Origin: Zygnema cylindricum
Taxonomy: Eukaryota > Streptophyta > Zygnematophyceae > Zygnematales > Zygnemataceae
Direction: 5' to 3'
Length of the DNA stretch: 64,000 nucleotides
NCBI GenBank assembly: GCA_037447655.1
Contig: JBBHKE010002427.1
Location: 1-64,000 of the forward strand
How positions within the stretch are numbered: the first letter of the stretch is position 1; each line of letters begins with the position of its first letter. The translations under genes were made by a program, and so were the position numbers. Shown here in pieces: positions 9,787 to 21,090 of this stretch. The notes under the pieces were generated by a model. The model ran no database searches. It saw only the letters and a list, made by a program, of their open reading frames with translations, and was not told the origin of the DNA.

Positions 9787-10797
9787 GGATTACCCTCGGA
9801 AGCACCACAGACTACCCCTCAAACAGCTGTGTTTCAGACAGCACAGATTAATACACAAAAAAAATACCCTCAAACTGCACCAATAGGCAGTATAGTATAG
9901 ACACTGTAAGCTCTTAAAGTTAGAGCCAAATCCACCAAGAAATCTTGAAGATAAAAGCTCCAGAGTTTCACAAAAACAGCTGACAGCTTCACAAACTAAC
10001 CACTTAGACCTCACACAGAATCTTACAGAGAGAACAGAATAGAATGAAACTGCACACATATAGTTTCTATATCATGTAACAACTTCACAAAGTATCACAT
10101 GTAAGCACCAAACAGGGTGATCACACCAACAGGTCAAAGATGCAGAAAACAGTCTGCCATTGCTTTGATAAACTTGACTGTGATACATAAAATAATCTAA
10201 GTCCTGCAAGTTATACTCAAAGAGTTCACTACAGAATTTACGGAGTCATTCCAGCCGTACTGTATCTACTCTAATAAACTAACTGACCAAAAGGACAAAC
10301 CTCTATTGTACATAATAATTACACCAACATCTTCGCAATCTTCGTATCTCAGAAACCAAGTTACCGCTAAGCAACTGTTAAGCTACCAATACCGTACAAT
10401 CATCATTTCTCGAAATCTATCCTATTCATATTATCCGCAGCTGCGCTAGCTGCGTTGTTCGTACGGATCATAAAAATAGCCGCAGTGGCGTTGACTTAAC
10501 TGCATCGCAGCTCCGCCGTACCGGCGCCGCATATTTTTCAAAAATAACTGCAGCTACGTTGTCTCGTCTGTGTTGCAGCTGCGCCTACTGGCGACACCTA
10601 TTTAAATATTTCGTTTATTCCATATCGGATTGCTTCGCAATTCGCCATCTATTTGTTAGTGCCTGTTAACGCCACTTTAATTATATCCGTATGTTCGCTC
10701 CCCCAATCTGTGAATCTATTCGAGCCTCCATATTAAATCCACTTAGTTTTACGCACAAAATGTCTTGTACGCTTGAAATTAACTTTTCAAAACAACA
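9761..10797 (-). repeat. TR-GAG B 3' LTR
   Basis: Matches 13294-14352 over its length; lacks a block present there near 13795-13870. A polypurine tract on the minus strand (CAGGGGAG, plus-strand 10798-10805) adjoins it. Contains the GCAGCTGCG-rich block at 10435-10590 and a TCGGATTGCTTCGC palindrome near 10625. Confidence 0.88.
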
Positions 10798-11406
10798 CTC
10801 CCCTGAAAATTTGTTGCTACGCTGCGCTAGTCCGATATTGCAGCGCAATAAAAAGTGCAGCCTGAATTGCTATGCTATTATGCTTCGCTAGTTTGACATC
10901 GCAACCCAGTACGAATAAATTATGGAGCCTGTACTTCTATGCTGCCATGCTGCGTTGTTTTGACATTGCAGCCCTAGCAGCCGCTCCTTTTTACCCTTAA
11001 CTTCTTCCTCACCGCCTCATCTACTAAGACTATAACTTTTTAACTCAACACTCCCCTAAAGCTTTAGACTCAGTAGTCCATTCTGTATGCAAATATATCT
11101 ACTCTAACAACAACAAGAATGTAAAAATATTCAAAGATTAAAAATTCTCTTTCACAACCTCCACTACTCATCATTCAAAAATTTAGCAAGACCAACACAT
11201 CACCACTGCTTATGTTGACGTCGCCGTTTCCCATCCTTTGCCTTCTTGAAAACTGCCACCTTGGAAATTCGTCCTGTAACAGCTCCCCCTCTACCATAAA
11301 CGCCAGACTGTCCCTTCACTAATGCTATAACACTCTACAATAAATCCGAATTTCCACTCGTAATCGTCACTTAGCCATGACATCATATTTGTTGAAAATC
11401 TATTTT
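10798..11406 (-). other. TR-GAG B 3' non-coding region
   Basis: No credible reading frame. The part next to the LTR (10812-10975) holds three imperfect copies of a unit TGCTATGCTGC...GCTAGT.TGACATCGCAGC that is also in the copia 1 3' region (8447-8513). The rest is AT-rich. Confidence 0.5.
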
Positions 11407-11997
11407 CTACACACTTTTATCAAACAATTGTTGCACATTCTCCCCTGTTAGATACTTCCACACCATCCATTTCTTTAGATATATGTTACTGACGCTACTG
11501 TACCAAATCCTCATAAAGTTTCCTAATAAGTCGCTCAAGTCTCCCCATTTTCCCGTTACACATTCTCTCAGTATTCCCGGTTGCGCTATTCGGTGTGATT
11601 GATTTTGTGACATATTTCTTCTCCAACCGTTTTTCTGCAATCTGTCTATTTTTCTAGTTTTCTTATGGCTTCTTGATCTATTTATAGACTTTGTAATATT
11701 TCCATGGTTTCCCTTCCCATTACCTCTATAAAGTGTAGTTTTCCTCACTAAATCTTAGTCTTTTTCCATAGATTTGCCACTTCTCTTAAGTGTATGAATT
11801 TTCAATATATTAATTATGATTCTCTTTTCAGTTAGCTGCTCTTTCCTCTTCCTAGTATTCTTTTTTATTTTCCATATTCCTCCAAATTTATGATTTTTTT
11901 CGCTCTCATGAACCTTCTTCCTCAGCCTCGTTTTTTTAACAGTTTTTGTCGGTTTTTCGTTGAGTTCAATAATTTTTAAACCCACAGTATTTTCCAC
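11407..11997 (-). pseudogene. TR-GAG B gag tail, basic region
   Basis: Two open frames (11755-11997, 80 codons; 11407-11748, 113 codons) follow the main gag frame on the same strand. Both are Lys/Arg-rich with no motif I know. By position they match the long C-terminal tail of TR-GAG A gag, now split by stops. Whether they were ever one protein cannot be told from sequence alone. Confidence 0.4.
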
Positions 11998-12168
11998 TTC
12001 TGATTTCAGGTCCCCATTTTCTGTAAATTCACTCTTTCCTTTCTCATCATCTTCTTTTTCCCTTTCTCTAAGTTATATTTTCATTTCAGTGTTCTCCTTT
12101 TCTAACAAATATTATTCTACCAATTTTAATATTACTTATTTAACTCCCCTTACTTTAGGAATCTCTTC

Positions 12169-13319
12169 TCACTCTACGTCATTCTCACACACAAATTTAT
12201 CACTAGAATAAGTCACACATATTGAGTCTTTTCCACTCTCATCTTTTTCCTCACTATTTTCAGTGATAATAAATTTTCGAGTTTCTTCCCCTTCCATGTG
12301 CCCTTCACTTCCTCTGACTTTTCTTATTGTAGTTTCCTCTTCCTTTATTAAGTTTGTGTCACTCACCAATCTTTCATAAGAAAAATTGACAATAACCAGA
12401 TTCTTTTGTGTCACCTCTTTCTCCTCATTCCGAACAACACAAACAATCGATAAATAGATAAATTCTTCAACACACTGTGTATTCCTTTTGTCAGATGTTG
12501 ATTCTTGTCTCTCACTTACGAAAGCACTTGATTCCCTTCTTGTTGAGGGACGGACTAGGTTGTTGTCCCATCCATCTTTGAAATTCCATGTAGCACATGC
12601 AATTTCATATGATGGACATACCTTGAAGGTATGTCCTAAGTCAATACAGTAAAAACAATTCTTAGGTAGATCTCCGAACTCACTATTGCCTTTAATTTTG
12701 TGAAACTGAGACTTAGATTCCTTTATATTCCTCTCACTTGATAGAATCTTTCTATTATCCTCTTCATCTAGAACAACCCGTCTAGCTACAGTTAAACTCC
12801 AACCCCTTTGGCCAATTAGAGTGAATCGATCGAATGCGCTCTTATATTCTTTATGTAGGCTTCTCATTAACAAGATAGCTTGTTGACCATTTGTAAAGTT
12901 TCCTCCTACCAAATCATTTTCTGCAAATAATACTTCTAAGTCAATATAATGTTTTTCCATACTACCTCCTACATACTTGTGTTCAACTATTTTGGTAACA
13001 CTGCTAAGCCACTGATATAAAGAACTCTTTGCATACATACATTCTAAGCACTTCCATAATTCAGCTGCCTTTTTAAAACTTAGGTATGAAATTACCAAAT
13101 CCTCAGTCAAGGAGTTCTTGATAACCCTTAGACACTCATGATTTTTCCTTATCTATCCATTTGATGTTTCGGCCAAGGTACCGTCCACCACATCCATTAG
13201 ATCCATCATATGAAGTAGCTCTCGAGCGCACACTTCCAGTAGTGATATTTTGATCCATCAAGTATGAGTAGCCATGGGTGTGGGCCCATAACTTGTTGTC
13301 CATATCCTATTTCAGCCAT
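12169..13319 (-). pseudogene. TR-GAG B gag (start inside LTR, then broken)
   Basis: The ATG at 13319 lies 26 bases inside the 5' LTR. The frame reads through the LTR end and primer-binding site as MAEIGYGQQVMGPHPW, then LILDGSKYHYW, the usual copia gag opening, before stops near 13220. The main open part (13110-12169, 313 codons) has the UBN2-type capsid blocks (KAAELWKCLECMYAKSSLYQW, LLMRSLHKEYKSAFDRF) and a CX2CX4HX4C zinc knuckle, CFYCIDLGHTFKVC, at 12616-12657, then an acidic Ser/Glu-rich tail. Protein would form capsid and bind RNA. No protease or polymerase follows. Confidence 0.8.
13280..13293 (-). other. TR-GAG B primer-binding site, exact plant half-tRNA match
   Basis: Minus strand AGTTATGGGCCCAC directly after the 5' LTR. 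Thirteen bases, GTTATGGGCCCAC, are exactly complementary to the anticodon arm of plant initiator tRNA-Met (GTGGGCCCATAAC). Animal initiator tRNA would give GGGCCCAG. It is read as codons V M G P in gag. Confidence 0.75.
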
Positions 13320-14352
13320 GGATTACTCAAAGAAGCACCACAGACTACCCCTCAAACAGCTATGTTTCAGACAACACAGATTCCTCCACAATAACCAAAA
13401 TCCTCTCAAACTGCACCAATAAGCAGTATATTATAGATACTATAATCTTCCAATGATACAGCCAAATCTACTAAGGAATCTAGAAGATATAAGCTCCAGA
13501 GTTTCACAAAAACAGTTGACAGCTTCACAGACTAACCACTTAGACTGTTCACAGAATCTTACAGAGATAACTAAATAGAATTAAACTTCTCACACATTTA
13601 TATTCTATATCAAAGAATAACCCCACAAAGTTTCACATGAATGCACAAAATAGAGTGATCACATTAACAGGTCAAAGATACAGAAAACAATTTGCCATTG
13701 CTTGAATAAACTTGACTGCAATACACAAAATATTCTAAGTCCTACAAGTTATACTCAGAGAGTTCACTACTGAATTTACGGAGGCATACCTGTCGTACGG
13801 TATCTACCATCTACCTAAACTATTGTAAGTATACCCGAATAGTTCAAGGTATGTCAGACTGACCAGATCTACACTAATAAACTAATTAGCAAGAAGACAA
13901 ACCTATGTTGTACAGGATCTACTAAGCTACCACTACCGTACAATCATCATTACTCAAAATCTATCTTATTCATATTATCCGCAGCTGCGCTAGCTACGCT
14001 GACTGTGCTGTTCGTACGGGTCATAAATACAGTCGGAGTTGCGTTGACTTAACTGCGTCGCAGCTCCGCCGTACCGACGCCGCATATTCTTCCAAAATAA
14101 CTGCAGCTACGTTGTCTCGTCTGCGTCGCAGCTGCGCCGTACTGGCGACACCTATTTCAATATTTCGTTTATTCCATATCGGATCGCTTCGCGATCCGCC
14201 ATGTATTTGTTAGTGCTTGTTCACGCCACTTTAATTATATCCGTACGTTCGCTCCCCCAATCCGTGAATCTAATCGAGCCTCCATATTAAATCCACTTAG
14301 CAGTTACGCACAAAGTGTCTCGTACGCACGAAACTAATTTTTCAAAACAACA
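13294..14352 (-). repeat. TR-GAG B 5' LTR
   Basis: 1059 bp, partner of 9761-10797. Carries the gag ATG (13319). Contains GCAGCTGCGC-rich sequence at 13975-14135 and the perfect palindrome-like TCGGATCGCTTCGCGATCC near 14177, which it shares with the LTRs at 18960-20310 and 38378-39657. Confidence 0.9.
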
Positions 14353-14357
14353 ATACT

Positions 14358-15561
14358 GAATGATCTGAACTGATTCTTTTGAATCCTAGACTAGTCAGAA
14401 ATTACTCTAACTTCAGATTATATTGTTTACGGCTTGTTTCAACCCATAAAGAGATTTTATCAGTTTACATACGAACTTTTCTTTTCCTTTTTCCTCGTAC
14501 ATTTCAGGCTGTTGCATGTAAATAATTTCTTCTAACTCTCCATGCAAAAAGGTTGTTTTAACATCCATTTGATGTATTTCCATGTTTTCAGTAACAACTA
14601 AACTCAACCAAATTCTGACAGTAGATCTGACGACTGGGGAGAAGGTTTCCTCAAAGTCAATACCTTCTTACTAGTTGTACCCTTTGGCCGCAAGTCTGGC
14701 CTTATACCTTTCAATAGTGTTGTCCGGATTCAGTTTGACTTTGAAGACCCACTTGCTTCCAATGGCTTTCCTCCCCGAAGGCAGGTACACTAACTCCCAT
14801 GTCTGTGCCTCCATAATCGACCTCATCTCATCGTTGACCGCCTCAATCCAATGGTTTCTCTCCGATGATGAGAAGGCCTCTTTGATGGTCATAGGCTCCC
14901 TTGATATTATAGAAAATGCAAAGTGAGAACAAGCTTGCAGACGACTGCTAGATCTCCTTCCCCACGGAAATTCGGAGGATGAAATGGTTGGTATTCTTGG
15001 ATTTTTTTTGACCTGAACTGCTGCGGGATTCAAAGGTGTATGAGTATGTTCCTCCGGATTTTGATGCAGCTGAGAAGCATCTGTAGCAGGAACAAGCCGT
15101 GTAGTAGAAGAAGGTGAACTTATGGGAAGGGATGGCACTGGAAAATGCACCTGTAGTTGATGGTGAAAAATGACATAATCATGTTTTTGGTTTTCTGTTG
15201 TGGCATCTATTACTTTGAACAGATCAACCGAATCTTGTTCTTCCTTAATCTGAATATTCCGAGACAGAAAGATTTTATGTTTATTTAAGACATACACTCT
15301 ATACCCCTTTGCATTATCATCATACCCCAAGAGAATTCCTGCTAAGCATTTGGCTTCCATTTTCCACATATCTGGTGAGATATCTAAAATAAAGCACATA
15401 CTCCCAAACACTTTAAAGTGACTAACATCCGATACCTTTCTTGTCCACAGCTCATAAGGTGTACAGCTGACACATCTAGATGCAACTGTATTCTTTATAT
15501 AGACAACACAGTTTAGTGCTTCAGCCCAGAATTTCAGATCTATACCCTTGACTGCAAGCAT
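14358..15561 (-). pseudogene. Copia 2 integrase tail and reverse transcriptase, first part
   Basis: The 296-codon frame 15561-14671 has FWAEALNCVVYIKN, YELWTRKVSDVSHFKVFG, LLGYDDNAKGYRVYV (integrase C-terminal part), a Ser/Pro-rich linker, and REPMTIKEAFSSSERNHWIEAVNDEM leading into reverse transcriptase (GSKWVFKVKLNPDNTIERYKARL). After two stops the frame resumes with FEETFSPVV, MEIHQMDVKTTFLHGELEE and KSLYGLKQA to the SSDHS block next to the TR-GAG B insertion at 14358. Confidence 0.87.
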
Positions 15562-16300
15562 GGACCTAGCAATCTATGTAATTGTCCTATTTAGTCTAAA
15601 CAAAAACTCCATTCTGCTCAAGAGTATATGGAACTGTCAGGTTGTGGCTTTTACCTTCACCAAGTAGAAATCGCTTAAACTCTGTAGAGGTGTATTCACC
15701 CCCATTATCCGATCTGAATGCCAAGAGTGGAACTCTGTGTAGTTTCTCCAATCAGACCTTATAGTGCTTGAAGTGAGTGAAAACTTCACTCTTGTTCTTC
15801 ATAAAATAAACTTTTGTGTACCTAGAGAAAATCATCAATAAAAGTGACCATATACTGTACTCCTTCAGCCGATGATACCTTGGATGGTCCGAGGACATCC
15901 GAATGAACAAGCTGGCGGACATTAGCTGATCTGTTTTCCAACTCCTGGAGAAATGGGAATTTATGAATCTTGCCTAGTGAGCAGCCGCCACAGGTTTTCA
16001 CTGACTGAGAGGTGAGAGAAACATCCTTAACTTTCCCAACATTCACCATTTTTTTAAACTCTTATGATTGATATGTCCTAACCTCTTATGCCATAGCTCA
16101 TTATCAGTTGACACATTGGAATACAAAACATCTTTTTCCTTGCATTCAGCCATGTCCATCCTATACATCCAACGAGCATCTGTGGTTCCTATTACTGCTC
16201 TTTTTCTTAGCTTACTGACAACCAGATTCTTTTTAAAATCTGGAACATGTAAAACATTGTGGGGGCTTCTTTGTACACACTTTCCCCCCACATCTACCAT
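15562..16300 (-). pseudogene. Copia 2 pre-integrase and integrase core
   Basis: LWHKRLGHINHKSLKKW and CGGCSLGKIHKFPF form the HHCC zinc site, followed by VHSDVLGP with the first catalytic Asp, YMVTFIDDF, and then broken frames covering the rest of the core (SDNGGEYT region near 15700). Stops and indels separate the pieces. Confidence 0.85.
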
Positions 16301-16327
16301 TAGAGATACATCACCCTAGGCCGAAGA

Positions 16328-17458
16328 CTACACTCTCCTGCCATAAGCATAGTAATTTTTTTTCGGATGAGTTTGCTTTAAATTTGTAAAAATGGCCTTG
16401 TCCCACCACATGTGGGCCGATGCCCCAATGTCCATGATCCATCCACCGTCTTTGGGACCCTCCATTGGTGCCGACCTAGCAAATAGTTCCGCCTTTCCTG
16501 GGTCATTGAAGCTTAAAGAGGAACTTGTATCATATGCAAAGGCTGAAGAAAGTGCATTTCCTCGTGAGGGATTGCCATAAAAGCCTTGGTAAAACTGGCT
16601 TTGTTGCCATCGAAGCCTGTACAAACCAGTTTCATTTTCCTTTTTTAGTTTGGGACAGTACCTGTAACCATGTCCTTTCTCAGAGCAATAAAAATAAGCA
16701 TTAGAAGACTGCCTATTTTGCCTCTAACCACCCTGCTTAAACTGGTTCTGAAATTGGTTAAACTAGCTTTTGTTCTGATTAAACTGATTTTCTCGGTCAA
16801 ATTTTGTATTGAAAGCTTCTACTTGCTTTTCACTATCAAGGACCTTACTTGTAGACTCTTCCTCTAGTATAATATTGTAAGCTAACTGAAAAGTCCAGCT
16901 AGACTTATTATATTTTTAAAGTTGTAGCACTCCTTTCATATGACTAGGGAGACCTCTAATTTGCAAAGCAGTTTGCTGGAACTCTGGAAAATTTCCACCT
17001 GCTGAAGAGTGTGCATCAATGAGTTCCCTAAACTTATCACAATACTTGGCCATAGATCCCCCCGAGTATTTGTAGTCCTGGATCCGACCAGCCACCAGTT
17101 GCTCCTCCTAGACGTTCGCCTTTTCATGGGAAGTTTTTAGTGAAGTCAAAATCTCGCTCGCCTTTTTCAGCTTGAGCCAAGACATAACCAGACTTTTTGA
17201 GATATAAAGAATCAGATTGTTTCGAGCGAGATTGTTCTTCTTCGCCCAGCTCGGATCCGTTTCAGCAAGAGATCCATCCAAAACCCCTAACAAGTCTGCA
17301 GTTTCAAAAGATGATTCAACCATAGCTGCCCAATACGCATACTTCTGGCCATTAAAGATAGGAATTCTCGACGAAAGGCCAATAACTTGTTGTTCTACAA
17401 CCATAGTTGCAGGTGGAGGTCCACCAGTAGTGGTAGATGTAGACATAGACTTCAGCAT
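16328..17458 (-). pseudogene. Copia 2 gag and protease (broken)
   Basis: Gag opens at ATG 17458 (or 17401) inside the LTR: PPPATMVVEQQ, LTR end, then VIGLSSRIPIFNGQKYAYW, the copia gag opening. It continues with LVRNNLILYISKSLV-like capsid sequence. The zinc knuckle near 16655-16700 keeps C, H and C (YCSEKGHGYRYC) but the first Cys is Tyr. The protease motif near 16430 reads MDIGASAHM where DTGASxHM is usual. Several stops and frame changes make it a pseudogene. Confidence 0.82.
17374..17387 (-). other. Copia 2 primer-binding site (half-tRNA type, decayed)
   Basis: Minus strand AGTTATTGGCCTTT directly after the LTR end; matches the half-initiator-tRNA site GTTATGGGCC at nine of ten positions. 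Within the gag frame. Confidence 0.55.
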
Positions 17459-17889
17459 AAGCTACCAGAAATCCTATCAAAAAGCCAACTTTGATATAAC
17501 ACAGAGAGCACTCCAAGTGTCCAAATAACACCAAAATCCACACTAATACAGTATCACATCCAGCTTGTCAATTCCTATAATTGCATCCCAGTTAAACTAG
17601 TATACTATAAGATGTAACACTTGGAAGTTTCCCAAAAACTGTCCCTAATGAGTTATATCTCAATACTGGATTATACAAAATTGACAAAGTCGTAAACTTT
17701 ATACTCACAGAGAGTATATACGGAGAGCTAACTAATCAGATGTCTACACCTGGACCATCAGTAGTGTACTATACTACGACAAAGTACCGAATCAGTACGC
17801 TATTGTACGATGAGTACGTCCAAACCCTATTTGACTACTAGACAAAAATATGCTTAGTGGAACACTAAATTCTGATACGCTACTCAACA
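17388..17889 (-). repeat. Copia 2 5' LTR (right edge uncertain)
   Basis: The inner edge TGTTGTTCTAC at 17388 is fixed by the PBS and by likeness to the copia 1 LTR end. The outer edge is set at CTACTCAACA, 17889, because it gives the TGTTG...CAACA ends of the family; no target duplication can be checked since the partner LTR is absent. Part of it (around 17600-17640) resembles copia 1 LTR near 9110-9150. Confidence 0.5.
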
Positions 17890-18959
17890 AACTAATGTGT
17901 TTCATATATGCAAATAGTTTTCCCGTACAATAGTGTTCCAGGTGCTTAGTCAGCAGTGGATACTATAGTCTAAGTGACTGTCGATCAAGTGGTCCATGCC
18001 ACTTGAGGTCGTACAGATTGATGAGTCATTTTGTGGTCCCGCGTGAATCGCGTCCGTTGACTCGATTCACATCTACGATCATCGTTGAATGTTGTAGTAC
18101 CATTTTCCCAGATAACCGGTTGAGTCCTGTTAATCTGATTGTTCAACAGTATTCGTCCGATGTGTGACGCGTGGTAAATTATGTCGACGCCTTTCCAAAA
18201 AACTTGTATGATGTTCATATTCTGACGTGTTTCCCTGCAGAAGTAAAATACACTCAAAAATACTACTGCTACTGTCACACTAATTGAGGTAAGTATTACA
18301 ACTTTTCTTAGACCAAAAATATTCTAAGTACTTGGTTTCTCCACACAGCTCTATTAAGTGAGTATTAAGATTTCTTATTTCGACATATTTCTACCTAGAT
18401 TTCTCCATATTTTAGTAGTTTTTGTCATTTGTGTAGTAAAAAACTAAACTCAATAAACATCAAAGCAACCCCTACCTTCCCTCTTTTAAAATCTCTCCTT
18501 TTTTCTTTCCCCCCTCTACTCCTTCACCTCTACTCTCTTCTTTTCCTCGCCTCCCTCTTTCCTCTTCTCCCTCACTTTCCCTGTATCGTTCAAAATTTTT
18601 ATTTTATACTTTAATGTTATGCTCGTTATCTTTATTTGTAGAAGGAATATTGCATATGTCACAACTACAAATCAGACAAACAAAAAAAAGTGAATCAATG
18701 AGAAATTAGCAACCACAACCAACATAATTCGAATGACAACAAACAAACAAATCAAACAAAATAGAACTAAAGGTAAAAAATCAAACAAAATAGAACTAAA
18801 GGTAAAAAAAAATAGCTACGTAGAAACAAATTCGAGAGAGCTACGAAAAGGGAATGAACTGGATTGAGGTCGAGGAGGCAGCATTTGAAGAGGGGGGGAG
18901 GGGGAGGGGGGAGAAAGGAGAAACATCGTAAGAGGTGTGATAAGCTCCTTAAATATGAG
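17890..18959. other. Intergenic, no gene; pyrimidine and purine tracts
   Basis: No coding signal. A pyrimidine-rich stretch (18480-18590) and a G-rich purine stretch (18885-18925) lie about 300 bases apart. A 32 bp word is repeated directly at 18750-18808. This is presumably the flank into which copia 2 inserted. Confidence 0.4.
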
Positions 18960-20310
18960 TGTTGTTCTTTGGTCTAAAATAGACCGCAGAAGCCACCCAA
19001 ACTATCAAACAAAATGTTAAGCAAAGCTAGGCCAATGAACAATCATTTGAAATGCATCCTCCATTTAACATACTTCAACTAAGGTTTGATGGAATAATCA
19101 ACATAAACAAACCTTAGGACAACAACTAAGGTTTGATGGAATAATCAACATAAACAAACCTTAAGATAACATCTAAGGTTTGATGGAATAATCAACATAA
19201 ACAAACCCTAGGACAAATGCATAAACAATGCATATCAAACATATATAAAATAACATAAATAAATAATAACAAACAAATGCATTACACATAAACAAAAGTA
19301 TAATCAAAGTATAATCAAATAATCATTACATCATTCAAAGTGCATGACGTAATCGACAACCCTAAAATACTACATCTTTGGTCCCTACTTTTCTAACCAG
19401 CATTGATGATTAATTCCTAACAAAGCTCATTCATATATATACACTTGTGAGCTGTCAACGAATCACTAAGTGTCAAAATAACCAACATAAATTACGTAAC
19501 TGTCATTAAGTTCTATTTAACCATAATAGCCCATTACTAAGAAATAAATTAATCGTAAGCGCACACCTGAAAGTCAAGCAATCGTAAGCGTACACTTGTC
19601 TGCAAATACGACACATAAAGACACACAAATTAAACCATCGATACCCTCATTGATCACGTAAAATATACCTATTTTAATCAACACAATCATTAATTCTAAT
19701 AAGACAAAACATTGATGTATCAAATATTTACAACGACGCATCCACAAATCCGCGTCATAAGTGACAACTTGCTTAGTCGCTTGTCGATAAGTCGATGCAC
19801 CAAGCCGATATCACATACGTACGGCCAACTTGATCATACATCCTCAAAATAGTGTGATCCATCAAAAAGCGGCGGACACCGTCCGCCTTCGAAGTACGAC
19901 ACAATCTACTCATTGAAATAATATGGTACCATCAAAAACTTGTCCGTACCGAAAACTGCGTACTTCATCATAAATGCCGCACGTCAAAATTGAAGTAAAC
20001 TTATCCAAAAAGATTCTTTTGTACCATCGCGTACTTTCCATAATTGTCGCCCGTCACATTAGGTTCCGTACGACCGGCGTACAATTTAAATATTTGAAAC
20101 ATTTCATATCGGATCGCTTCGCGATCCGCCGTCTATTTCACAGAGCATTCCACACCACTCAATTTGTTCCTTACGTCACATAAATTTCACTGGTACACTT
20201 ACTCCCCTAATCCCGCAAATCTGTTCAAGCCTCCACAGTAATTCCAACAATTACTTGCGCACACAAATACGCGCACGCATGTACGAAACTGAATCTTCCT
20301 AAAAACAACA
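18960..20310 (-). repeat. Solo-LTR-like copy related to TR-GAG B LTRs
   Basis: 1351 bp with ends TGTTGTTCTTTGG and AAAAACAACA, matching 38378-39657 closely at both ends and in the middle. The right part also matches the TR-GAG B LTR (palindrome TCGGATCGCTTCGCGATCC, 20108-20126). No matching target duplication is seen (ATGAG left, ACATT right), and the right flank is a gypsy LTR fragment, so one side was probably altered by recombination or deletion. Confidence 0.65.
19081..19220. repeat. 47 bp tandem repeat within the LTR
   Basis: Three units of AAGGTTTGATGGAATAATCA... begin at 19081, 19128 and 19175. The related LTR at 38.5 kb has two units. Confidence 0.85.
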
Positions 20311-20660
20311 ACATTTACGTGCAAAAGTGCGCGCCTAACGAAATGCGACTTCGCACGAACGTGCATCACAAATTTCGCACGCGAAACTTCCAACGAAATT
20401 CTATAAAGTGAAAGTGAAGTTTCGTACTAAAAATTGTACAAAACGAACCATTGTGCGTACCAAACGAAATATTATTTCGTTTGATACTTTATATACGTAC
20501 GCCTTAAATTCCGCGGCTAGTTTTACCCTTAACTTGTAACAATGAACACCCAATCGTTATTTTGCCCTCGTGTTGTCGCCTAAATACACCAATCACTATA
20601 TCTTATAAAATACAACCCCAAATCGTGCGATTTTTTGGCGGACGTCTATCAAATTCAAAA
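20311..20660 (-). repeat. Gypsy F-type LTR fragment, inverted
   Basis: Diverged reverse complement of the first half of the gypsy F LTR (32883-33330): shared blocks include the CACGTAAAT / GCGCGCACTTTTGC stretch, the TTCGCACGC...ACGAAATT stretch and GGCGGACGTCTA. It marks another member of that family, truncated on the left by the LTR at 18960-20310. Confidence 0.6.
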
Positions 20661-20870
20661 CTCTATTTTCGTAACACTTAAATTCCCATTTACGAACAAG
20701 TTCGATCCACTATTACTGTTACACCGAATTTGGTTTTTTGTTTTCTGTATCACCCGACCGAATCTGGTCGGCCCCCGAAAATTTACACCCGAATCGGTTC
20801 CAGGTCCGACGCCGTTGGTCGCGTACGGATTTGGTACGCATTCGGGAACCCGATTGCGACATCTGATAAG

Positions 20871-21090
20871 TACATTGTGTATCGCTATTAGCGTTTATAT
20901 TTTTTTTCGCCACTTAAAACATATTTTCTCTGTACATAACTGTCTGATTGATGATCTGAAGCTTGCAATTGAAAGGTGAGATTCGCAACTTCCAATTGAT
21001 GGTCTCAAAATGAAAATTGGACAATTGTGTACGGAAAAAAAACGTTCTATGTGGCGAAAAAAATAATAACACTAATAGCTATACAATGCA
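20871..21090. mobile_element. MITE-like palindromic element, copy 1
   Basis: The left end TACATTGTGTATCGCTATTAG and the right end are inverted repeats over about 45 bases, including CGCCACTTAAAACAT versus its complement near 21050. About 220 bp, no coding capacity. Likely a non-autonomous DNA element. Confidence 0.6.

Larger units (their letters stand above)
9761..14352 (-). mobile_element. TR-GAG B: second gag-only LTR retrotransposon
   Basis: A 4592 bp element with LTRs of 1037 bp (9761-10797) and 1059 bp (13294-14352), TGTTGTTTTG...GGACAACA on the minus strand. It has perfect 5 bp target duplications ATACT at 9756-9760 and 14353-14357. It lies inside the reverse transcriptase of copia 2. 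The 2.5 kb interior codes only for a gag-like protein and basic or acidic stretches, with no pol motif. PBS and polypurine tract are present, so it was mobilised by enzymes from another element, probably a copia relative with the same LTR ends. Confidence 0.88.
9368..17889 (-). mobile_element. Copia 2: host Ty1/copia element, minus strand, 3' part missing
   Basis: Reading leftward: LTR (about 17889-17388), gag from 17458, zinc knuckle, protease, integrase, reverse transcriptase, then interruption by TR-GAG B (9761-14352), more reverse transcriptase to 9368. There it is cut by the 3' LTR of copia 1; its RNase H and 3' LTR would lie beyond the left window edge. It is the oldest layer of the nest, since both other elements are inside it. 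Same subfamily as copia 1 by protein sequence. Multiple stops are present. Confidence 0.82.

Noticed and set aside
18750-18808. CRISPR-like or regulatory direct repeat
   Set aside because: Only two adjacent AT-rich units without spacers, in a eukaryotic context.
20311-20660. 3' half of the element starting at 18960
   Set aside because: Sequence is the inverse of the gypsy F LTR, a different family.
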